NCBI GenBank assembly: GCA_947184155.2
Contig: CAMXCT020003668.1
Coordinates: forward strand, 1,027,001-1,091,000
Direction: 5' to 3'
DNA: 64,000 nucleotides
Source of the DNA: Cladocopium goreaui
Lineage: Eukaryota; Sar; Dinophyceae; Suessiales; Symbiodiniaceae
Shown: in pieces, positions 1-11,700 of the stretch
Layout: every line of letters begins with the position of its first letter
Position numbering within the stretch: the first letter of the stretch is position 1
Notes under the pieces: generated by a model
Seen by the model: only the letters and a program-made list of their open reading frames with translations
Database searches by the model: none
Told to the model about the DNA's origin: nothing
Position numbers and translations under genes: made by a program

Positions 1-38
1 ATGTGACAAAAAAAAAAGTGACCGCAGATAAAAGCTGA

Positions 39-145
39 TACCCTCTGGTAAATTAACATAGACCCTGGCAGATAGGGTTTGGAAGATTAGTTTCCATTAA
101 AAATTGGTGATTTTCAGGGTCTATGTTAATTTACCAGGGGGTATG
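39..145. mobile_element. Palindromic MITE, family 1 variant
   Basis: Starts TACCCTCTGGTAAATTAACA and ends with the inverse TTAATTTACCAGGGGGTA. Inner arms differ from the consensus (ACCCTGGCAGA / TTTTCAGGGTCT). Confidence 0.8.
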
Positions 146-872
146 GCTGAATTTGGGGCGTTGTCGAAAGCTGCCGTGACTCACGACCGTGAGAAACCGT
201 GATAAGGGGAGGGGTTATGCCGTTATGCCCCCAAATGGACAACGAAAATGGGATTCAACAAATGGACAATGCATTCTACAACTCATCAAGGTGGGGACAT
301 GCCTAATGTATAACTGGAAGTTTAGTGTATTCATACCCAAAAGACTTCGTGATTTTCCTCAGCATTTGGGTCATCCTCCAGTTTCGGGCAGGTTGCTGGA
401 AGATATTGAGATCAAATTGATGCCTCAGCCTCAATTTGTCAAGCTGCCAGCTGGCGCTACGAGGGGTCCGTAGTATGTTGCCTGCTATGTTGCTTGGGTG
501 ATGGGGATTAGCCCAATTCATTGCAGCTGTGGAAACTGGTAGCTCCTAGCCAGTCAGGTTCCAAGAGTCCATCTGCAGGCATAGAATGGAGGTGTCTTTT
601 TGTGAGTCAAAAGGAGCAAACTGCACACCATAATTGCATGATAGTTATTGTTAGATGCAACAGCAAATGGCGCACATGGCGCAAGTGGCACCAGAAAGAT
701 AGAAGTGAAACCCTGCTCTGGAGTGAAACTGAACCTCTGTCATAAATCTTTCATGGCCCGCTGGATTGCAGAACCTGAACAGAAAAGGTGAATGGAACAA
801 TTGCTGCCTCCTGGAGCGTTCGCTGATGCATGATGTACTGTGATACCTGATAGACACGGTGATACCTGATGT

Positions 873-1200
873 GTGTGTACTCAATATCCAGCACTGCCGG
901 CGAGCTTTCCAGCACTGCCGGCACCAAGGACTGAAGACGATCGCTATTGGTCAGGCAGCGCAGATGGGATGTTTCCTTGGGTTGCCGCTCATCCCCGTGC
1001 AACTGGCGATTCTCCTGGGACTGGTGGTGCCACCACTTTGGATTCCCCAAAAATGGAGTGTGCTTTTTCTGCATATGGACCTGATCCCTTGCAAAAACTG
1101 GCGTTAGCCAGAGTTCCTAGAGCCATTCTTAGAACCTTTCCCCAAAAACCTAAGAGCGATATTTTAACTCCAGGTGCCTGGGGAGGCTTGTTGATACTAC
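873..1200 (+). CDS. Possible exon, proline-rich, unknown gene
   Basis: A 137-codon open frame includes PALPASFPALPAPRTEDDRY, WSGSADGMFPWVAAHPRAT, GDSPGTGGATTLDSPKMECA. Composition is unlike the AT-rich flanks and could be a disordered coding exon. Not recognised. Confidence 0.3.
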
Positions 1201-1289
1201 CACTGGGAAAACAGCACTCCTTGCTCCCCAGAATGAGGCCCAGCATTTCTTGCTTTCTTGTTGCCACACTTTTTTTTTTAAATTAGATG

Positions 1290-2289
1290 ATCGTTTCTCA
1301 ATGTTTTTCACATGTTTTCACATGATAAATGAATGATCTGCATTTTATGAAGGGGACAGAGGGTGGCTACGCCTTACCCTGCGCAGTCCTGGTTAAGTGG
1401 TTGTGACTAAGTTGATCTAAGTCATTGACATCCTACCCCGATGACAACCACGGCAGTTCATGTCAGGTTCGAAACTCTTCAAACCCGACAAGGACTTCGG
1501 GCCCAAGAGGGCAAAGCGATATCTGAGGAATCAGGGTACCGAAACCACCTAGCGATGCCAGCACCAAAAGATGCGTAGCTGTTGGGGTTGGGTGTGGATT
1601 TTGAAGCCCCATGGCCCATGGCCTCTTTGGAGTTCGTTTCCCGATGATGCACTTCTTACCCGAGGGATCAAAGAGCTTGTCATAATTGCAGCAGCACTTT
1701 GGCTTCAGTCTCAGATGCATAGCTGGTCAGGTTGCAAACACTGGGTTGGCAAATAAGGCATTGGCACGCACCAGCAAATATAATTATATTTAATTATCAT
1801 TTGTATTCATTTGTCATTTGGAGCGTAACCATCCTAATCACCATTGTCATGCGGTTGTCCTTAAAATATGATTGGCAAGTGATTAGCATGTTCCACGTTG
1901 GAGGTATCCCAGCACCGTTTGAATGATGAGGGGTTATAGGGTTATATTGAGGTTTCCTGCAATTTCCCTCAAATCAACCCTTGATATGAGCATGCTCCAA
2001 CCATCCTTTGCCTTTGAAATGTTGCACCGTGCGTCTGGCCGGACAAGGGGATGCCAGCATGGTATCATCGTTTGGATTGCCCAGCTTTCGCCGGAAAAGC
2101 TCTACTGGGTACTTGCTGATAAAAATGAGATTGTCACAGTAAGCGAGACCTATGGAAGATGGCTATGACGAGTAGATCCTCTCACATCACTAAATAAAAT
2201 AATACAAGACCATCCTATCTACTATAAATCAGGGCATCCATGGGCATCCTATATATCAATTTTGCCATAGACGAGGCCTGCATCATCCC
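1290..2289. other. No gene recognised
   Basis: Mixed composition and short frames only. A - strand frame (1463-1720) has coding-like stretches (GGFGTLIPQISLCPLGPEVL) but no family match or splice support. Confidence 0.5.
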
Positions 2290-2480
2290 TTGACGCCTGA
2301 GGGTTGGCTGAGGTTGACTGAGGTTGACAAATTTGACCAACTCGAAATGCATCAAGGGATTCTGAAAGAAGCAACAGGGGTTCGTTGGATTCGAGATATA
2401 GACATGGACATGAACATGACTGCTGGTGAGGTTCTACAATGCGAAGATTTGGCAAGAAGGGAAAAAAGGCAGAGAAGGGC
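2290..2480 (+). CDS. Possible exon, unknown
   Basis: Open frame with DKFDQLEMHQGILKEATGVR, WIRDIDMDMNMTAGEVLQC. No acceptor or family evidence. Confidence 0.2.
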
Positions 2481-2624
2481 TGGTGTTTCTGGGATGGTTC
2501 TGCCCAGATCATCGGAACAACATCACTCAGAACTTGAACCTAGAACCCAAGGGGAACCCAGGGCAACATTCCCCAAGATTTCCCATTTGAAGGCCACAAT
2601 AGGCAGCACATGTTGATCTCCCAG

Positions 2625-2710
2625 GCCCTCCGCCCATCTTCGCATCCATTGGAGTGCGACATCCCAACCAGATCCAGTTGGATATCGCCCTGAGGGACCA
2701 GGAGCGGCCG
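2625..2710 (+). CDS. Putative exon, start region of WAFA gene
   Basis: Follows CCCAG. The open frame reads PPPIFASIGVRHPNQIQLD then IALRDQERPGQLLQ, which looks coding and unlike the surrounding repetitive DNA. Assignment to the WAFA gene rests only on position and direction. Confidence 0.4.
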
Positions 2711-5700
2711 GGTCAACTGCTTCAAAGATCCCCAAAAAGATGTGGAAAAACCCTGGGAAAATGAGGGAAAATGATCGGAAAATGAACATGGTGGGTGGCT
2801 TTCGCACATCGAAGTGATAGTTTACAACGTTTACAGGAGGCGACACTGTTGGATCTTTTGACAGATTCCAGGCTGGCAAAAATTGTCCCAAACTCTTTTT
2901 GGATGTCGATTCGTGAGGCGACATTGCAAGACCTCTTTGACTTGGTCGAACAGGAGGGGACAGGAGGGGAGGCGTAGGCGTGCTCCAGTGAATCGTGTGA
3001 CTTTCCTGTCTGACTCATGACAATCATGACAGTCAGACAGGAGAACTGAAGAAAATTACCCCCAAGAGGAGGTAAAACATGGGCTTTTTGTGCTGTTTTT
3101 CGCTCCATTTGGGCTGACATTTTGGGAACCCATACGGCACTGGACGTGTGGGGCTCGCCGCTGCGCTAGGAGATTGAACACTTCGATGCTGGCAACACCA
3201 TCATTGCCGTCGCTCAGATCCCGAAGGTGTCGCAGGCGAGCGGCTGGATATGGCATGATATGGGATAGCACCAAGTAGTGTGGGTTGTATATACCATATT
3301 AACATTATTAACCCCCCCATGGATATCCCATGATTGACCTATTTTCTGCAAGTAATCCCATTTTATATTCTGGTTGGTGGTTTCAAACATGATTTTTATT
3401 TTCCATTTCATATATGGGATGTGATCCTTCCCATTGACGAACTCCATGATGTTTCAAGATGGTTAAACTCACCAACCAGGATAAACATGTTTGACATATG
3501 TTGAAGCCATGGAGCATGGGGTTTGTACACCACAGAAGTTGTTTGGATGAAGCCACCGCCAGTTCCCAACTTTTCATCGTTTTACTGGGCACAAAAATAA
3601 CGCCGGAGCTCAAGCCAGGATCAAAGTTTGGAGCTCTTCCGGGAGAATCGTGCCGGGCTGCTAAGAGATCTGAGAGCGGGAAATTATGATTGAATTAGAT
3701 TAAGTATGATTACCCTCTGGTAAACTAACATAACTATGGAAAATCACCATTTTTCATGGGAAAACTCACTATAAATGGCCATTTTCAATTGCTATGTTAA
3801 ATTACCAGAGGGTAACTGCCATAGATCACTTTGTAGGCAAGTTTCTGAGGGAAGCCAAGGAAATATGTCTGCAGCCCCCAGGCCTGGCAAGGCTTGCAAC
3901 GTCGCATGCACAGCTCGGTGGCACGCTTGGAATCTCGAGGCTGAAGTCCGACACCTAACGGCCCACTTTTAACGGGATTGGATGGGGCTATGATATAATC
4001 CCCCCTAATTTTAAACACACCACAAATGGTCCCAAATTAGTGTAAATCTGCTACATTCTCCTACTAAACCATGGTTTCTGGCGAGAGTTTTGTATTAAAT
4101 AGGTGGAAGGAATTAATCTGATATCAGGGGGATAGATTAGAGAATTACTGTATGGGAAGAATAGAAATGTGACATTAAGGGGTATAGAATGTAAAACATT
4201 GTAAAACTACTATGTAAAACTTATATAGTAAAACTAGTATCTAAAACTCATATAGTGGGATAATAGTATTTGAAACCAACCATGCGATTATCCATGTATG
4301 TTGCCCAATATATTCTCACACTGATGACATTCCGTTGGTACGTATTGGGTATATCATAGTATCCCATTTGTCATGTAGGTTTGTTTAGTATGATGATCAA
4401 TGTTTTGTTTCTATATTCTTAATATCAAAACGGTGTTTTGTTTCTTTGGTAAACATACATCACATACAAAAAATTATACAGTAGCAACTTTGACTCATGT
4501 TTCTTAGAAATGGGTTTGTTTGAGGGGTAAATGATGAAAACCGATGGGGATGGATGTCAAATTAGTGAAGCTTTGTTGAATTTTCCATAGTCTATCTACT
4601 CCGGGGACTCCCGGATGATTATATTTCTCTAGCTGATCATGGCTGACGCGTGGGGCCTAGTGAGTGGGAGAAATTGAATCTTGGCCTCAGGGCTATCGAT
4701 GTTGGCCTATGCCTTGGCACGGATCAGAGACTTTGAGGTCTGGGATGCTCTAACTTTGGCGGCTTGAACCAGATATAACATGATATAACCAGATCTACTT
4801 GACCTATCTTGACCTTAGAAACGCATGTTTCTATCCTGCCTAAAAATCTGACTGGATCCAACTACTGTACCGGTAAACCAGGAGTTCTGGGGGTCTGTGG
4901 AGGCGAGGGATTCCTGTTTAGCTTGTGTTTAGGGTAGGTTGCTGTCTTACTATCTCATTTAGACCTAAAGTGGCGAAGCAGCGTTTAGGTTGTGTTTGGG
5001 GTAGGGCGTTGTTTTACTATTAGCATAGTGCTTTAATCTTGCTAGTTGCGTTCTCATTGTGTTTGGGATGGTTGCTGTTGGGTTCTGCAGCTACTGGCGT
5101 CTTGCTGTTGCTGCGGCTGCTGGTTCGACGGCTGCTGCTGTTGCTGTTTCCGGGTACTTCTACACAACGCTGGGATTATCATCTCTACACTGCCATGGCG
5201 GTGTGCTGGGATTCTGCAAATTGTCATTGTTTCGCTACCAGTGATCCAAGGAAGGGCAGGTTTGCGGCTTGCGGGCCAAAGTCCATGTGTGTAGATGCGG
5301 GGCTTTTTCCGTACCTCGTTTTGACCTCGTTTTGGACCTCGTTTTTTTCCTTTATCAGAACCCATCCTGCAGTATACAAACTAGGAAAAGGGCCTGCTTC
5401 GCGTTTTTGTTTGTGGGCGTCAACAGTGCCCACGAAAAAAGGCCCGTTGGAAACCGGCGTTCCGATGGGATTCGATCAAAAACGAATAGAACATAATAGA
5501 ACCATGATAGTTTGGTCAAGGCTTGTTAAAGCTAGCGTTTCCAATGGGGAAAGGGGTTTTGCAAGGTCTGTGCCGGGACAGGGGTCGTGGCGAGCGTTTT
5601 GATTGGGAATAGCTGTCAAACGCAAACATTGCAAGGACTTGGGCGTATGGGTGTACTGGTAAACCAGGAGTTCTGGGGGTCTGTGGAGGCGAGGGATTCC

Positions 5701-8700
5701 TGTGGGGTGATCCTGGCGCCAGGATCCTGTGCTGTTGAAGGCTGTCCTGGACAGATCAGTGGCACGGTCCCCAGATCTCTGCATCGCGGTGACATGGGGA
5801 ATCCACCATTTGGATCCATTTGGGGGAATCTACCCTCTGGTAATTTGCTACATAGCTATTGAAAATGACCATTAATAGTGGATTTTCCCATTAAAAATGG
5901 TGATTTTCCATAGTTATGTTAGTTTACCAGAGGGTATTAGGAATACAGGATGTTCCTTTTATCGTTTTTTTTCTTTCGGCAAATCCAAGTTTTGGAACTA
6001 TTGTTTTCCAGATTTCTTGAAGATTGATAAAGCCAAAGGCCAGTCGGCAAAATTTTGAGGAGACATTTTGGAATGGGAGGAAGTCCAACATTCCAAAAAA
6101 TCCTGGGGAAAGGAAGGATCATTTGGTCATGGTTGGGCCGAAATGGGTTAGTCTGAAACTCGGATACCCCTGAAGCCGCTTAATAGACTTAATCATCATA
6201 TGTTCTAAATCCACTGAATTAACCATCATTTCCCCATCTGTTCTCTCTTGAAATTGCTGTACCATGCGATAAAGCCCCCATGGTATCGGAGCGTGACACA
6301 GTGAGGTGAAAATGGAGGACTTTGGCCCAACGGATGCTGCAAAGCGACTCAGCCTGACTCAGCGCATCTCCCTAGTCATTGCCAGTGTGGATTGCAGACT
6401 TAACTTGACACATGTTAAAAATCAACAACATGTTCTTTGCATAAACAAAAGCACACACATCAATTGTCCGTGCAATTACTGTGCTGACTTCTTCATGTGT
6501 TGCGTTTCGATACTTTTCAAGGTCCATTCAATGGTAATGGTGTGAAAAAGGGTGGGCCTCCCTATACCACCAGTGCTGGAGGGTTTTGCCTTTCAGTTCA
6601 GCCACACGATGAGGATCATTGAAGCATGACCTTCAGAGTCGTAATGGGTAAAATATGGTAAAATATAGTGACCTCACTGCGACCTGACTAGAATCATGGT
6701 TAGCAAGGGGAATCACCCCCCAAAATGGCTTTTTTTCAGGTTATACAGTGACATATTTTAATTTACTCAGAATGTTATACAGATCATCAGATAATCTAAT
6801 TATTAGATGCTTCGTCTTGGCTTGGATGGGATTCGCCTACTTCATTTGAGCCGGTCCATGCTGGTCCAAGTTGACTGTCACTGATGTCACTGATGTCTGC
6901 AGGTTAGCTTGGGTTCTGGCCAAGTGGCTTGGTTTGCACTGCCCTATGACACTGTCCCCTTTGATGGCCGTTTGAGTGCCTCAGTAGGGCTCAGTAAGGG
7001 TTCCGGTTCCGGATGCAACTTCTCCGTCTCAGGTTGCAGATCAGAGACCGCGGCGATCTTTGGGCGGCGCTTTCCAAGGAAGCCGCACGGAAGATTTGTG
7101 ACTCGGACGGGTCGTAGATTCTGCTGCGATCTGCAGCTGGGCCGGTCCATGGGGGTGAGAAAGTTCGGAGAGGAATGAACAAGTTACTGTATATACACAG
7201 CAGCTTCTTATTGAGATTTGGCGTTGCTTCTATAATATCGTATAATATTGTATTATGGAACATTGATGATATCTGTGGGACTGTAGTTTATTTCAAACAT
7301 TACAGTTGCTTCTAGGTTTCAACTCTCTTTGTCATGTGGTACGTACGTACACCCTGGTACGCGAACATGGCAAGGGACAACACCTCCTTTTGATATGAAC
7401 ATGAATAATCTCCCAGTGCTGCCCACCAGCTACCCCCCAGGCCTATTTCCAGTTGTAAGTAGGTTTAGTAATAGTTTAATACTTTAATGAGGTTTGATTT
7501 ACATATTATGAGTTCATTTTAATTCATATATGATATATATATATATGATATGATGATATGATAAGATAAAAAAAGGGACCTGATAAGGACTTGTAGGGTT
7601 TTATGTAGTACCCACTAACCTGGCTCAAACATTTGTGTTATATCTTCCTCAGTCATGTTCCTTTTGGGAGATCAGCAGAAAGGCGACTCTGGACGCTTCA
7701 TTGACATTTCGATGACAGCTTGGGCCTTTGCCAAAGCTGGCCAAGCAGATGCTTGACAAGCGCAGCATGCTGCGCAGCCGGCTGCGCAGCGGGGTATGGC
7801 CTTCTGCAAAATGGGTGCACTTGTGAAGGTGAAAGAAGGGAAATCTGGAGAGTGAGGTCCAGGAATTAAGATATGTGTTTTTGATCTTTAGCTGCTCATG
7901 TGGCAGACAGGAGCCAACAAGAATCTTCAGCTGCTGTTTTTGATGTGATATCATATAATTATTAGGTTTCAGGGGTGCAAGGGGGTCTTGCGGCAAGTTC
8001 CAGCCTAGGATAAATCACATCCAGCACCCATTCTCTTGACAGAGTCCACTATTGAGGACCCTGCCCTACTTCCCATTGAGACTGTTATGCCTTCCATTGA
8101 CATTGTCAATAGGAAACTCATGAAACTGGAACATTCCATCAGTTGTGCTGCATGTGAACTCTTTGCCACATCTGGGGCTTTTAGATAGCCACACTTAGCT
8201 TCCTGCGACTCGCAGGAAGCTGGATGATTATCCCTTAGGTCGCATCCAGCACAACTGGCCTAGGAACGGGTTCTCTTTGGACAGTTGGCTTCAGCTGCCC
8301 TGGACTGCAGTGACCTCCCACCGCCCCCTGGCTCAACATGCAAGAAACGCAGGTGCGGAGAAGTGTCATTCCATTGGGTCATGGACGCCATCAGGCATAC
8401 GATTGCAAATCTGTGCTGGGCCTTCGCCAAGTCCAAAAACAAGCACCCGCAGCTCTTCGATATGCAACTCGGCCCATGGTGGTGAAAGCCTCAAAATCCC
8501 GGAACTTTGCGATTGGGCCAACAGGCAGATTTTGTGGAGGTACCGGTGCCGGCCATTCAGTCGGTGGATTATTATTTCACTCAGGGGTGGACATCTATTT
8601 TCATTGAAATGTCAATGAGATCTTGTAGGTACCATGTTTTTGCCCGCATTGAGTAGATAATATTGCAAACATTGAGTGCGATCAGAGCGTATGTAACATC

Positions 8701-11700
8701 TGCATACATTTGCTCGGGTCATTGACCTGAAAGGAACTGCGTTCTATAGTATCTATAGTGTAGACTTCCGGGAGGCAGCCCGACTCCACACTCTTTAAAC
8801 TCCTAGACAATCAACTTCCCGTCCCAAACTAGTTTTTTCCCCAAGACCCACCCGGGATTAATACCAATGTGGGAACCCCAATCAAAAACCTACCATTTGG
8901 GGATGATTTCAATCCCACACACACAAAAATGGTGATGACTTGGGGATGGTTCCTATGGAATTGGGTTTAGTGTGGGTAAAACAAGGAATAACCCCCCAGC
9001 CATCGCCATTTTTATAGGTGGTATCTTTACCATTCCCAGGGACGTCCGAGGTTGGCGAAACGCTCCATCGAAGGCCACCGATCCTTTGATCGACAAAGTG
9101 ACGCCCGGTGGCAGATTTCGGGGCGAGATGCTAGAGAAAAGGGATGAACAGCGCTTTACATATGGGGATGGGTCAAAACCCTGGTACCGTGCCGTGAACC
9201 CCAAAATAGCATAAAATAGCTGGGATTTATGGATGTTCATCCCACTAAAAATGTATCTATAGGTATTGACCCAGACCCATATTTATGATTTATATAGGGG
9301 TTTATAAGGATTTTGTATTTATAAATGATTGAACCATAGGGATTTAAATGAGTTAACCATGGGGATATTTCGTTTTTAGTGGTAGCTCGCAGCCATAGGG
9401 AATAAAATGATTGAACCTCCATCAGTTGGGGAACATGTCAAAGAACCCAGGCGCAGCTGGGAGATTTGCCAATATCTACAACTGCTTGCTGGTTTCTTCA
9501 ATATACAACAAGTGTACCCTTTGGTTATTTAACATATAGCCATGGAAAATCATCACTTTGAAAAAAAGGTACATCATCTATAAAATCTATTTCTATGGGT
9601 CATTTTTCATAGCTATGTTAGTCATAACCAGAGGCTACCCTTTATTTTGGACCATGCTTTGGATGATTTACCCGGCGATCAGTGATCCTCAGTGATCCAG
9701 GTCTCCAACCTGGTCTGGGCTTACGCGACCTTGGATGTGTGTCACGAAGAGCTCTTTGCCGTCTTCGCGAACTACACGGTTGGCACCGGCACCGGTTTTT
9801 GTTTGGTCGTCCTGGATTGTAGATTACCCTCTGTAAATGTCTATAATATAAATATCTAATGTATCTATAAGATAGATTGGCTACAGAAAAGCACCATCAT
9901 CAATGGGCAAATCATCTGCAAACAGGCCATTTTCCATAGCTATGCTAGATTACCAGAGGGTATGACCTTGGGATACATTGGGCCCCCATGTTTCTACAGA
10001 TGACATCATCAGAGAGTGATTCGGGAGCATCTTTCTTGCCTTTTGCGCAGTCGTGCTAGCTGGGGATTGGTCAAAAACTTTCAGAAACGTCAGGGGACGA
10101 ACATGCATGCTTACAATAGCCATCAATAGCCATATAATTAATAGATATTAATAGCCATTTTGATGTGAACAGCAGGAGGTCACAGGCATTGGATATGTTT
10201 GGATCGCTGATGCCAACTGGCGCCCCGTGTTGCTCCGAGATCGAGAGCGGGCTCTGGAGAAACTTCTCCCCGCAGATGGCATCCAACATGCTTTGGGCCT
10301 ATGGCAAGGCACCGGTGAAATGGTATCCCCTTGCACTTGGCACGGCAACTATAGTCTAGGATAGTCAAGGGCATTAAGGGAAAAAAACATATAAAAATTA
10401 TATATATATATAGATAGATGTATAATTATATATATATATACACATTGTCAATTGTTTATTGTGTATTATATTATGCCATGTTCTTTTTAACCATTGCATA
10501 ATGTTGTACAATGTTTGTATATCATATTATGCTATGCCATTGCTGCCATTGTATATAATATCGTAATATATAATTATATATATATATATATTCTATCATT
10601 TTACATTCTATTCTATTATATGTGCAATGTAGACCTATTTGTTGTTTATTTAGACATAGGATTTTATAGGCACGTTTTATGGAAATCTTTGATTCCACCA
10701 CAAAACTACTTGTTGCCCTGATGGCCCTCCTGGCTCGTGAGATTCGTTTCCATTTTCCACCAGGTGTGCGCACACAGCGGATGAGTTCACGTTTGAACCA
10801 TCCACATCATTTAAAAAGTTAGGGGCAAGTCGCAAATAAAGGATAATAACGTTAGTAAAGCAATAGTATATAGTAATAAACAGTCCCCCAAATCACCATA
10901 AATGGGTGGTATAAACCATCAAAATATGGGTGTTTCAATATTATTGCTTTAATATCATGAATAAGCAGCGGCATAAACTTGGGCACTTAGTCAGCTAGTT
11001 GGCTCAGGGCTCCTGAGAGCTACCAGTTACCTTTGGCCCTGGTGTCCCTGACTTGTGCGGTTGGCACAGGTTGGGATAGCACACATGCGGCTCTTTGATA
11101 CCTTTGCAGAAGCTTGGAATTGCCATGGGTTGGTTGGCCAACCATGGAATTGGCATCATCGTAATGGTAGTGGACAATATTGATAAAAGTGGCATGGGTC
11201 ATGGGCCATGTTTTTCTTTGTAATGTTTCGCTGTCTCGCTGGCCCGGTTTGTCTTTAAATGGGATGGACTAGGGTATAGGCAATTTCTCCCTGACATTTG
11301 GGTGCGGAAACAGTAGCGACATCACTATCATCACTATGAGTTTGGGTTGGTACAGTAGGGGGAACCACAGCAACATTTCCAACATCTCAGGTTGGTGTCT
11401 TTGTCCAGCCAGGCCTTTGCTCGGCTCACACCCACGGGTTTATGGTGCAAGCGGTGCAACGTCTGCAACGGTCCCAGGAATACATCGCGCTGAATATCGG
11501 ATCCTTTGACAACCAGAATATCGCCAACTCTGCCTGGGCTTATGCCACGACTCAACTTCCCAGCAACTCGGGACGAAGTTCGCCGAAGGGTTTAGGTCTC
11601 GGTCGTTCACGTTGGTTTTGATGTTGGAACATGATCACTTGATGTTTTAGGCAAGCCAAGCTAAGATTTCCAGCAAAGATAAGTTGATTCAGGGGATCAA

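Noticed and set aside
1463-1720. - strand frame with GGFGTLIPQISLCPLGPEVL
   Set aside because: Looks partly coding but has no start context, splice support or family match; kept only as a note.
5039-5602. 187-codon + strand frame with Leu/Val run (hydrophobic, signal-like)
   Set aside because: The hydrophobic part comes from a GCTGCT/TTGCTG-rich stretch; no family similarity and no fit with WAFA repeats. Could still hide a short exon.
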